Part shown: positions 1-7,040 of the stretch, piece by piece
Position numbering within the stretch: position 1 is the first letter of the stretch
Layout of the letters: every line of letters starts with the position of its first letter
The notes under the pieces: generated by a model
Database searches by the model: none
Told to the model about the DNA's origin: nothing
The model's input: only the letters and a program-made list of their open reading frames with translations
NCBI GenBank assembly: GCA_023391535.1
Contig: JAEWAU010000124.1
Location: 1-23,077 of the forward strand
Length of the DNA stretch: 23,077 bases
Origin: Bacillota bacterium
GTDB taxonomy: Bacteria > Bacillota > Clostridia > Oscillospirales > Ethanoligenentaceae
Reading direction: 5' to 3'
Position numbers and translations under genes: made by a program

Positions 1-132
1 TTTTAAAAAACCTAATAGAGCTTTTTACCAAAACCCCGGCCAAAACGACGCTTGGGGCGTTTTCCGCGTGCGCGCGGCGCCCCATTTTGCTGCGCTACGC
101 TGCGCGAAACCGCGTCCTTTTGGCGCCCGCAG
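1..132. other. Left-edge intergenic stretch, no gene seen
   Basis: No convincing coding frame is present; open frames here are GC-rich low-complexity shadows. A small imperfect hairpin (AAAACG at 42-47 with CGTTTT at 58-63, one bulge) could be a weak terminator for something left of the window. Confidence 0.4.
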
Positions 133-187
133 TTCAAGAGGGTATTGCAGAGTGAATTTTCAATTCATTCTGCAATACCCTCTTGAA
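133..187. repeat. Long near-perfect palindrome downstream of metA
   Basis: Two 24-nt arms (133-156 and 164-187) are reverse complements except for one position that would still be a G-U pair in RNA; the loop is 7 nt. Neither strand has a real T-run immediately 3' of the hairpin, so this is not a classical intrinsic terminator, although it is placed where the metA transcript should end. It could be a processing or stability hairpin, or a miniature palindromic repeat. Confidence 0.75.
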
Positions 188-190
188 AAA

Positions 191-316
191 ATCAGGCGAG
201 CGTATCCAAGTCACAGGGCGGTGCGCGGCGCACGCGAGATCAGGCGAGCGTATCCAAGTCGTAGGGCGGTGCTTGGCGCACGCGAGATCAGGCGAGCGTA
301 TCCAAGTCGTAGGGCG
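191..316. repeat. 48-bp tandem repeat copying the 3' end of metA
   Basis: The same block starts at 191, 239 and 287 (period 48 nt); the copies share the 22 nt from ATCAGGCGAGCG onward and most of the rest. The third copy (287-316) is the real end of metA on the minus strand (codons for PYDLDTLA and a TGA). The other two therefore duplicate the end of the gene beyond its stop. Because 48 is 16 codons, every unit keeps the metA frame and carries its own TGA, so gain or loss of units leaves the C-terminal residues unchanged. Confidence 0.9.
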
Positions 317-1205
317 TGCGCTGATAGACGAAATAGTTGAGCCAGTTGGCGAACAGCAGCGTGGAATGGCCGCGCCACCGCAGCGGCGGGGTGCGGGCGG
401 GGTCGTCCTCCGGAAAGTAATGGCGGGGTGGCCGGATATCCAGCCCGCGCTGCCTATCCCGGAAGTATTCTCCCGAAAGCGTTTCCCGGTCGTACTCCGA
501 ATGTCCCATGACGAAGATCTGCCGGCCGTCCGCCGTGGCGGCGATGTAGACCCCGGCTTCCTCGGAATCGGCGAGCAGCTCGAGTTCCGGCGCTCGGGCG
601 ATGTCCTCCGCGCGCACCTCGGTGTGGCGCGAATGCGGCGCCCAGAACACGTCGTCGAAGCCGCGCATCAGCGGGTGGTTGGGCACCAGCGTGCGGTGCA
701 GGAACACGCCGAACATCTTTTCCGGCAGCGGGTACTTCGCAATGCCGTAGTGCCGGTAAAGGCCCGCCTGCGCGCCCCAGCAGATGTGGAATGTGGAATA
801 GACGTTGCGGCGCGACCAATCCATGATCTCGCACAGCTCGGGCCAGTAATCCACTTCTTCGAAGGGCATCAGCTCCACCGGCGCGCCGGTAATGACCATG
901 CCGTCGTACCGCAGATCCCGGATCTCGTCGAACGTCTTGTAGAATTTGAGCAGGTGCTCGGAGGGCGTATTTTTGGAAGTATGGCTGGCCGCTTGCAACA
1001 GGTCCACGTCGAGCTGAAGCGGCGTGTTGCTCAGCAGGCGCAGCATCTGCGTTTCGGTGGAGATTTTAGTGGGCATCAGATTGAGAATCACGATTTTGAG
1101 CGGGCGGATATCCTGATGCGCGGCCCGCTGCTCGGGCATGACGAAAATATTTTCGGTTTCCAGAGTTTGTATGGCGGGCAGCCCGTCGGCCACTTTGATC
1201 GGCAT
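288..1205 (-). CDS. metA: Homoserine O-acetyltransferase (MetA family)
   Basis: This enzyme activates the hydroxyl of L-homoserine for methionine synthesis. The 305-residue length fits the family (about 300-310). The start at 1205 gives the typical MPIKVADGLPA N-terminus, with a GGAAAGAAG ribosome site upstream; longer upstream readings run through the promoter. The catalytic residues fall at the family's numbering: Cys142 in FHICWGAQAG, His235 and Glu237 in MGHSEYD. Residue 111 is Glu (GAPVELM). Published work on MetA swapped acyl-donor use by changing this position, with Glu favouring acetyl-CoA and Gly (as in E. coli) succinyl-CoA, so I infer an acetyltransferase despite the historic succinyltransferase name. 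It is monocistronic and divergent from the next gene. Its 3' end is tandemly duplicated. No S-box motif is visible in the leader of about 130 nt. Confidence 0.95.
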   Translation of the reverse strand: MPIKVADGLPAIQTLETENIFVMPEQRAAHQDIRPLKIVILNLMPTKISTETQMLRLLSNTPLQLDVDLLQAASHTSKNTPSEHLLKFYKTFDEIRDLRYDGMVITGAPVELMPFEEVDYWPELCEIMDWSRRNVYSTFHICWGAQAGLYRHYGIAKYPLPEKMFGVFLHRTLVPNHPLMRGFDDVFWAPHSRHTEVRAEDIARAPELELLADSEEAGVYIAATADGRQIFVMGHSEYDRETLSGEYFRDRQRGLDIRPPRHYFPEDDPARTPPLRWRGHSTLLFANWLNYFVYQRTPYDLDTLA

Positions 1206-1343
1206 AAAAACACTTCTTTCCGGATGTCTTTCCGTGCCCGCCGGATTTCCCCGCAAAAGCGAGAAGAAAACGCATTGGATTCCGCATACGGTGCCTGCCC
1301 GGTCGGAAAACCGAGTAATGGAATCGGTGGGTGAGGTACTGCC

Positions 1344-1372
1344 AGTATACCAAATTTGAAAAACAGTTGCAA
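1344..1372 (-). promoter_or_regulatory. Sigma-A promoter for metA
   Basis: On the minus strand TTGCAA (1367-1372), a 17-bp spacer and TATACT (1344-1349). Transcription should start near 1337, leaving a leader of about 130 nt before the metA ATG. Confidence 0.75.
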
Positions 1373-1388
1373 GGCGGAACGCCGAACC

Positions 1389-1418
1389 TTGCGGCTTCGG
1401 AAACGGGTATGCTATAAT
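1389..1418 (+). promoter_or_regulatory. Sigma-A promoter for the membrane-protein gene
   Basis: TTGCGG (1389-1394), 18-bp spacer and a perfect TATAAT (1413-1418) preceded by a TGN extension (1410-1412). It fires away from the metA promoter. A start near 1425 argues against the upstream in-frame ATG at 1356 being used. Confidence 0.7.
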
Positions 1419-1502
1419 AAGTGGAAATGCGGGCACGCTGAGCGCGGCGCGAACGCAGCCCCGTTTTTTATTGCAGCAAGGAAAAGAGAGCGATATGGAA
1501 TA

Positions 1503-3494
1503 ATGAGAGCGCGTTTGGGGATGTCGAAACAGAAATCGGGGGAAGCCAGCAGGATGGCCGATACCATTCTGAAGTACCGTTATTTGGTTGCGGCAGTCAT
1601 TTTTGTCCTGCTGGTTGCATTTAAAGTTAATGGCAGCAATATCGCCTGCTGGGGCAAATTCGTCACCCTATCCACGCAGAGCAAGGTCCTGGCCGGAGAA
1701 CCGCGGGATATCCGCAGCGACGAGTGGGAGGTTCTCTTCCCCATCTATCTTTCCCAACAGAACAGCGACACGCCGTTTTCCATCGTCAACCCCGACATCA
1801 CGACCTCGGGCCAGAACGTGGTGCTCACACTCGGCGCGCCCGTCAAGGACATCTATTCGCTGGCGAAGCCGCTCAACTGGGGATTCTTCTTCCTGGGGGC
1901 GGACCGCGCCCTTTCGTGGTACTGGGACATGAAGCTTCTGCTGATTCTGCTGCTGGGCTATGAGCTGTGCATGATCCTCACCAAGGAAAACAAGCTTGTT
2001 TCGGTGCTGGGCGCGTTCTGGATTACACTTTCGCCCGCCGTGCAGTGGTGGTTTGCGCAGCATATGGGCGATATGACGCTCGCCTTTGAATCCATGGTTG
2101 TTACCTTTTATTACTTTCTGAAATTTTACGACCGGCGGCCGCTTCAGATCGTATTCGCATTCCTGTTCAGCCTTTCCTGTCTGGGGTTCATTACACCGGT
2201 CTATCCGGCGCTCCAGATTCCTATCGGGTTTTTGACCATCCTGTTCATGGCGCTCATCTTCGCGGGCTTCCGTAAACAGCTCCATTTTCACTGGAAGGAT
2301 GCGCTGGTGGTGGGCGGCGCAGCTGTATTCACGTTGATGATGCTGGTCCATCTTTATCTGATCCTGCGCGGCGCCATCACGCTGATGACGCATACGCTTT
2401 ATCCCGGCCAGCGGGTGAGTACGGGAGGCGGCACGCCTGATTTCAGCTTTTATAGCTTCCTCACGAACTTTTGGCTGCCATTACCGGGCATGACGGTGCA
2501 GATTACGGGCGAAAACCCCTGCGAGCTTTCATCGTTTTACAACTTTCTGCCCGCCGTATTGCTCGCGCTGCCCATCCTGATCCGACACAGGCGCGACTCC
2601 CTTCGGTACGGCATTACGCTTTCGATATTTTCTGTTTTTTTTGCCTTGTATATGGCGTTTTCGTTCATGCCCAAAAGCCTTGCCAAGCTGACGTTGCTTT
2701 CATATGTCACGGGCCAGAGGGCGATGCTGGTCTACGCGTTTTCCGCCATGCTCCTGAGCATTTGGGCGCTGGGCGAGTTCGTGCGCAGCGGGCCGGTGGG
2801 TCGAATTTACAGCGCGCTCGTAGCCGTGGCCGTAGGCGTCACTTATGTGCTTACGGTTGAATACGGCGGCATCCGGCAGAGTAGTATCCGTCTGCGGTAC
2901 TATTTGCTGTTTATCGCGGTGTTGACGATACTCATGTACCTTCTCCTGCGCGGGCGGCAAAAAATCTTTGCGGTGGGCATGGCGGCTGTGATCCTCGTCT
3001 CGGGGGTCGCTGTCAATCCCATCAACATCGGCACGGGGAACTTGCTCAACAACTCGCTCTCCAAAGAAATCCGTACCATCGATAAAAGCGATCCGAACGG
3101 CGTCTGGCTGGCTACCGACACTTCGTCGCTTGTATCCTGTATGCTTAACGTGCTTGTGTATGTCAACGGCGCCGTGTCAGAAGGCGGCATCAACAATTAT
3201 CCGGATTACGCGAAGTGGGCGCTGCTTGACCCTAACGCTCAGGATGAGTATGCCTACAACCGCAGCATGCACGTGGCGTATCAGCTGGTGAATCAGAAGA
3301 CGACGTTTGACCTTCAGGATACCAATTCGCTGATGGTGAATATTAACAGCAAAGATTTGAAAAAGCTGGATGTGAAGTACGTGATTTCGGCAAAGGACCT
3401 TACCACTTTCAACAACGGCACCACCCAGTTCACCAGAATTTTTTCCGATGGAAAGAACGCCTACGCCATTTATCGGGTAGCCTACAGCAAGTAG
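1503..3494 (+). CDS. Uncharacterised polytopic membrane protein with C-terminal soluble domain
   Basis: From the ATG at 1503 the protein has 663 residues. A basic N-terminus leads into a first membrane helix (YRYLVAAVIFVLLVAF). An extracytoplasmic segment follows with the motif RDIRSDEWEV, which I associate with a clostridial family of large GT-C-like membrane proteins of unknown substrate. Roughly eleven more hydrophobic helices follow, then about 190 hydrophilic C-terminal residues from GNLLNNSLSKEI on, probably an outside domain. A role in cell-surface polymer or lipid-linked sugar transfer is plausible from the architecture only; no catalytic motif is proven. Start choice is uncertain: ATG at 1521 and at 1554 (MADTILKY, behind GGGGGAAG) are alternatives. 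A two-codon reading frame at 1495 (ATGGAATAA) overlaps the chosen start. The Gdt1-type gene follows after a short gap, probably co-transcribed. Confidence 0.7.
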   Translation: MRARLGMSKQKSGEASRMADTILKYRYLVAAVIFVLLVAFKVNGSNIACWGKFVTLSTQSKVLAGEPRDIRSDEWEVLFPIYLSQQNSDTPFSIVNPDITTSGQNVVLTLGAPVKDIYSLAKPLNWGFFFLGADRALSWYWDMKLLLILLLGYELCMILTKENKLVSVLGAFWITLSPAVQWWFAQHMGDMTLAFESMVVTFYYFLKFYDRRPLQIVFAFLFSLSCLGFITPVYPALQIPIGFLTILFMALIFAGFRKQLHFHWKDALVVGGAAVFTLMMLVHLYLILRGAITLMTHTLYPGQRVSTGGGTPDFSFYSFLTNFWLPLPGMTVQITGENPCELSSFYNFLPAVLLALPILIRHRRDSLRYGITLSIFSVFFALYMAFSFMPKSLAKLTLLSYVTGQRAMLVYAFSAMLLSIWALGEFVRSGPVGRIYSALVAVAVGVTYVLTVEYGGIRQSSIRLRYYLLFIAVLTILMYLLLRGRQKIFAVGMAAVILVSGVAVNPINIGTGNLLNNSLSKEIRTIDKSDPNGVWLATDTSSLVSCMLNVLVYVNGAVSEGGINNYPDYAKWALLDPNAQDEYAYNRSMHVAYQLVNQKTTFDLQDTNSLMVNINSKDLKKLDVKYVISAKDLTTFNNGTTQFTRIFSDGKNAYAIYRVAYSK

Positions 3495-3531
3495 AGTCTG
3501 CCAAAGCGCCGTTTTGCAGACGGAAACCCGA

Positions 3532-4290
3532 ATGTGGCAAAGCCGGGCCGTGCGCGCCGCAGGATGGGGGTTACCGAATTTGCTGCAGCTTGCGGATGCG
3601 GCGGGGCCGTTCCTCCTGACGGCGGCTCTGGTCGCGCTCAACGAGATGGGCGATAAATCGCAGTTTTTAGCCATGGCGTTCGCCGCCCGCATGCGGCTTT
3701 CCCGGGTGTTGGCGGGCATTTTCTGCGCCGCTGCCGTGATGGCGGGGCTCGCCGTGGCGGCGGGCGCGCTGCTCGGGCGCGTTCCCGGGTGGCAGGGCGC
3801 CGTGCAGCTGATTTCGTCGACGCTTTTCCTGGTGTTCTGCGTGTGGACGCTTTGCCCCTCCGCGCAGGAGGAAAAAGGCGTTTCACGCAAAGGCGGCGGT
3901 GTCGCCGCCGTGTTCACCTCGTTTTTGTTTGCGGAAATGGGCGATAAGACGCAGCTTGTAACCATGTCGCTGGCCGCGCGGTTTGAAGATGCGCCGCTCC
4001 AGGTGCTGGGCGGGGCTGTCCTCGGTTTTCTGCTCGCGGATGGACTGGGCGTCTTCGCCGGCTCCGCATTGCACCGGCACCTGCCGGAACGGGCGCTGCG
4101 CGCGCTTTCCGCCGCGCTTTTTCTGGGCTGCGGGCTGGCGGGCCTGTGGGAATGGCTGCGCGGCGCGGGCCTCCCTTTGTGGGCCGCGGCCGTCGCCGTG
4201 GCTCTGGGAGCCGTGTTCACGCTGCTTTGCGCCGCGTTCGCCGTGCGAAAGGCGGGGTGCGTGGGCAAAAAAGCCCGGAGCCGCAGATAA
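3532..4290 (+). CDS. Gdt1/TMEM165 (UPF0016) family cation transporter
   Basis: A six-to-seven-helix membrane protein with the diagnostic internal duplication. The signature E-x-G-D-K-(S/T) occurs twice, as EMGDKSQ at residues 38-44 and EMGDKTQ at 135-141, each in a membrane helix. In characterised relatives these acidic motifs line the path for Mn2+ or Ca2+ exchange against protons; bacterial members mainly export Mn2+. The ion cannot be told from sequence. Length from the ATG at 3532 is 252 residues, slightly long at the N-terminus. A TTG at 3580 behind AGGATGGGGG would give a start much closer to the first helix, as in most relatives, and a TTG at 3514 is also in frame. It sits 37 nt after the preceding gene, without its own obvious promoter, and ends just before a strong terminator. 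Confidence 0.9.
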   Translation: MWQSRAVRAAGWGLPNLLQLADAAGPFLLTAALVALNEMGDKSQFLAMAFAARMRLSRVLAGIFCAAAVMAGLAVAAGALLGRVPGWQGAVQLISSTLFLVFCVWTLCPSAQEEKGVSRKGGGVAAVFTSFLFAEMGDKTQLVTMSLAARFEDAPLQVLGGAVLGFLLADGLGVFAGSALHRHLPERALRALSAALFLGCGLAGLWEWLRGAGLPLWAAAVAVALGAVFTLLCAAFAVRKAGCVGKKARSRR

Positions 4291-4328
4291 AGCCGCGCCG
4301 GTGCTCTTTTCCGTGCGCTTTTTCATAA

Positions 4329-4373
4329 AAAAACCGCCGCGAAGTGCGCCGCCCGCATTTCGCGGCGGTTTTT
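4329..4373. terminator. Intrinsic terminator after the membrane-protein pair
   Basis: A perfect 15-bp stem (4329-4343 with 4359-4373), GC-rich core flanked by A5 on one side and T5 on the other, so it can work in both directions. Confidence 0.9.
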
Positions 4374-4422
4374 GTGCAAACAATAGGGCAGGAAAACTCT
4401 TCCGCTCCGTGCGATTTTCCCG

Positions 4423-4451
4423 TTGACATTCCCGCGCGTCCCTGCTATACT
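4423..4451 (+). promoter_or_regulatory. Near-consensus sigma-A promoter of nrdJ
   Basis: TTGACA (4423-4428), exactly 17 bp, TATACT (4446-4451). Predicted start near 4458, giving a 5' untranslated region of about 100 nt that carries the NrdR boxes. Confidence 0.9.
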
Positions 4452-4466
4452 GGTTTGCACAAGCGG

Positions 4467-4513
4467 ACACAATATATTGTGCATGCAACACAAACAATAC
4501 CTATATGATGTTG
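4467..4513 (+). promoter_or_regulatory. Paired NrdR boxes in the nrdJ leader
   Basis: Box 1 (4467-4482, ACACAATATATTGTGC) contains a perfect 14-nt palindrome and matches the NrdR consensus ACACWATATATWGTGT at 15 of 16 positions. Box 2 (4498-4513, TACCTATATGATGTTG) is weaker, keeping the core CTATAT and TGT. Their centres are 31 bp apart, about three helical turns, the spacing known for NrdR pairs. They lie just downstream of the promoter, where bound NrdR would block transcription when dATP is high. Box 1 is near certain by pattern; box 2 rests partly on the spacing. Confidence 0.8.
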
Positions 4514-4557
4514 TATCTGCCCTGGGAATCCGATAAAAAGAGACGGGATGTGGTGTG

Positions 4558-6843
4558 ATGGAGCTGACGGAAAACGCGCGGGTGGTGCTGGAAAAGCGGT
4601 ATCTGGCGCGGGATGAAAACGGCAAACCAATGGAAGACGTGGAAGGGCTGTTCCGGCGTGTGGCGGACGCGGTAGCAGCGTCGGACGCGGCGTTCGGCGC
4701 CGGCGCGGAGCAGAGTGCGGAAACATTCCGCACCCTGATGGAGCGGCTGGATTTTCTGCCAAACTCCCCCACGCTGATGAACGCGGGCCGGCCGCTCGGG
4801 CAGCTTTCGGCCTGCTTCGTGCTGCCCGTGGAGGACAGCATGGAGGATATTTTCGAGGCGATCAAGCGCGCGGCGCTCATCCATAAATCGGGCGGGGGAA
4901 CGGGCTTTTCGTTTTCGCGCCTGCGCCCCAAGGGCAGCACGGTGAACACCACGGGCGGCGTGGCCTCCGGCCCCGTGAGCTTCATGCGCGTGTTCAACAT
5001 GGCCACCGAGGCGGTGAAGCAGGGCGGCACGCGCCGCGGCGCGAACATGGGGCTTCTGCGCGTGGATCATCCGGATATCCTCGAATTCATCGACTGCAAA
5101 AAGGATAACGCCGATATCACGAACTTCAATATTTCGGTGGGCGTTACCGAAGCGTTCATGCGCGCGGCGGAAAAGGGCGAGGAATACGACCTGGTGGACC
5201 CGCACACAAAGAAGGCCGTGGCGCGCCTGAACGCGAAAGACGTGTTCGAAAAGATCGTGGACGCGGCGTGGCGCAACGGCGAGCCGGGCATCATCTTCCT
5301 CGACCGCCTCAACCGCGACAACGTGGTGCCGGACGTGGCGGAGATTGAATCCACCAACCCCTGCGGAGAGCAGCCGCTGCTGCCCTTCGAGGCGTGCAAT
5401 CTCGGCTCGGTGAATCTTTCGCATATGCTCGCGGCGGATAAGAAAGATCTGGACTGGGAAAAGCTCGGCAAAACGGTGAAGGACGCCGTGCATTTCCTCG
5501 ACGACGTCATCGACGCCAACCGCTACCCGCTGCCCGAGATCGACGCGATGACGAAAAAGACCCGCAAGGTGGGTTTGGGCGTTATGGGTTGGGCGGATCT
5601 GCTGCTGGAGCTGGGCATCCCCTACAACTCCGACGAGGCCGTCGCGCTCGCGGGCCGGGTGATGGAGTTTATCGAGAAGGCGGCGCGGGAGGAGAGCGCG
5701 GAGCTTGCGAAAGCGCGCGGAACGTTCCCGCTGTTCGCGGAAAGCACCCTGAAAGACGGCGTGCCGCTGCGCAACGCCACCGTCACCACCATCGCGCCCA
5801 CGGGCACCCTTTCCATCATCGCGGGCTGCTCGAGCGGCGTGGAGCCGGTTTTCGCCTTCGTGTTCATCCGCAACGTGATGGACGGCACCGAGCTGCTCGA
5901 AGTCAACCCGGTGCTGCGCCGGGTGCTGGAGGCGCGCGGCCTCTACACCGAGGAGCTCATGAAGAAAATCGCGAAAGAGGGCAGCCTTGCGCACATCGCG
6001 GAGATTCCGGAGGATATCCGGCGCGTGTTCGTCTGCGCGCACGATATCTCGCCCGAATACCATATCCGGATGCAGGCGGCCTTTCAGGACCATACCGACA
6101 ACGCCGTTTCCAAAACCGTCAATTTCCCGAATTCCGCCACGCGCGAAGAGGTGCGCGAGGTGTACGAACTGGCCTGCCGGCTCGGCTGCAAGGGCGTCAC
6201 CATCTACCGCGACGGCAGCCGCGATTCCCAGGTGCTCAACATCGGCTCGGTTTCGGGCAAGGCCGAAAAAGAGGCCGAGCCGGCGGGGCTTGTGCCGCGC
6301 CCGCGCCCGGACGTGACCACGGGCTTCACCGAGAAAGTGCGCATCGGCTGCGGCAATCTCTATATCACCGTCAACTACGACGACAAAGGCATCTGCGAAG
6401 TGTTCACAAACACCGGGCGCGCGGGCGGCTGCCCCTCCCAGAGCGAGGCGACGGCGCGGCTTTTGTCCATCGCCCTGCGCGCGGGCGTGGATACCGACAC
6501 CCTCATCGAGCAGCTCAAGGGCATCCGCTGCCCCTCCACCATCCGCCAGCAGGGCATGAAGGTGACGAGCTGCCCCGACGCCATCGCGCGCGTCATCGAA
6601 AAGGTCAAGCGCTTCCAGGACGGCCACGGCCCCGAGATTCCCGCTTTGGAGAACGCCGCGCCCGAAGCGCCCGCGCCGAAGGCTCCCGGCCCGGGCGCAC
6701 CCGCCGCGGCGCCGCGTAAGCGCTACGACTATGTGGAGCATGTGGACGTAAACATGAAGTTCTGCCCGGAATGCGGCCAGAAGCTGGAGCACGAGGGCGG
6801 CTGCATCACCTGCCGCAACTGCGGCTACTCCAAGTGCGGCTGA
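4558..6843 (+). CDS. nrdJ: Adenosylcobalamin-dependent (class II) ribonucleoside-diphosphate reductase
   Basis: Makes deoxyribonucleotides from ribonucleotides using a radical generated from coenzyme B12, so it needs neither oxygen nor a small subunit. The chosen ATG at 4558 gives 761 residues; a GTG one codon earlier is in frame. Visible catalytic set: Asn267, Cys269 (thiyl radical) and Glu271 in NPCGEQ, and the redox pair Cys86 (SACFVLP) and Cys280 (FEACNLGS). Conserved loops GGGTGFSFSRLRPKG and APTGTLSIIAGCSSG are present. No N-terminal ATP-cone is seen, so overall dATP inhibition is unlikely. The C-terminus has an Ala/Pro-rich linker (about 695-725), then a zinc-ribbon-like tail (FCPECG ... 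CRNCGYSKCG) whose last cysteines should re-reduce the active site. Control by NrdR boxes in its leader is likely. Bidirectional terminator downstream. Confidence 0.97.
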   Translation: MELTENARVVLEKRYLARDENGKPMEDVEGLFRRVADAVAASDAAFGAGAEQSAETFRTLMERLDFLPNSPTLMNAGRPLGQLSACFVLPVEDSMEDIFEAIKRAALIHKSGGGTGFSFSRLRPKGSTVNTTGGVASGPVSFMRVFNMATEAVKQGGTRRGANMGLLRVDHPDILEFIDCKKDNADITNFNISVGVTEAFMRAAEKGEEYDLVDPHTKKAVARLNAKDVFEKIVDAAWRNGEPGIIFLDRLNRDNVVPDVAEIESTNPCGEQPLLPFEACNLGSVNLSHMLAADKKDLDWEKLGKTVKDAVHFLDDVIDANRYPLPEIDAMTKKTRKVGLGVMGWADLLLELGIPYNSDEAVALAGRVMEFIEKAAREESAELAKARGTFPLFAESTLKDGVPLRNATVTTIAPTGTLSIIAGCSSGVEPVFAFVFIRNVMDGTELLEVNPVLRRVLEARGLYTEELMKKIAKEGSLAHIAEIPEDIRRVFVCAHDISPEYHIRMQAAFQDHTDNAVSKTVNFPNSATREEVREVYELACRLGCKGVTIYRDGSRDSQVLNIGSVSGKAEKEAEPAGLVPRPRPDVTTGFTEKVRIGCGNLYITVNYDDKGICEVFTNTGRAGGCPSQSEATARLLSIALRAGVDTDTLIEQLKGIRCPSTIRQQGMKVTSCPDAIARVIEKVKRFQDGHGPEIPALENAAPEAPAPKAPGPGAPAAAPRKRYDYVEHVDVNMKFCPECGQKLEHEGGCITCRNCGYSKCG

Positions 6844-6984
6844 GCGGCGAGCCGCCGCAGGCAAGCCGCGGGGGAGCCGTGCGGGAATGAAAGCGTTCTC
6901 GCGCGGAAGTTTCCGCGGCGGTTCCTAAAACAGAATAATCGACGGAGGGCTTTTGCGGCCTTTCCGGGGATGCCGCCGTGCGGC

Positions 6985-7032
6985 GGGCATAAAAAAGCAG
7001 GGGCGCGTTCGCGCCCCTGCTTTTTTATGCCC
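6985..7032. terminator. Bidirectional terminator between nrdJ and fda
   Basis: A 22-bp perfect stem (6985-7006 with 7011-7032) and 4-nt loop. The GCAGGGGCGC core is flanked by A6 and T6, so it ends both convergent genes. It lies 8 nt from the fda stop and about 140 nt after the nrdJ stop; no gene is seen in 6844-6984. Confidence 0.95.
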
Positions 7033-7040
7033 AAAACCGC

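Noticed and set aside
191..316. CRISPR array
   Set aside because: The 48-bp units are contiguous with no unique spacers and copy a coding sequence.
1206..1337. SAM riboswitch in the metA leader
   Set aside because: The leader is long enough, but the conserved S-box core is not present; only small hairpins are seen.
1356..1502. Upstream extension of the membrane protein from the ATG at 1356
   Set aside because: It precedes and overlaps both divergent promoters (-10 at 1413-1418), so it would not be in the mRNA.
4458..4557. Cobalamin riboswitch before nrdJ
   Set aside because: The leader is too short for the class and lacks a B12-box-like sequence; the NrdR boxes explain its conserved look.
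4501..6864. Very long open frame on the minus strand opposite nrdJ
   Set aside because: Mirror of nrdJ codon bias in GC-rich DNA; its translation is His/Arg/Ala-rich with no recognisable motif. The same holds for long antisense frames opposite murD, the M42 genes, the alpha-galactosidase and the beta-mannosidase.
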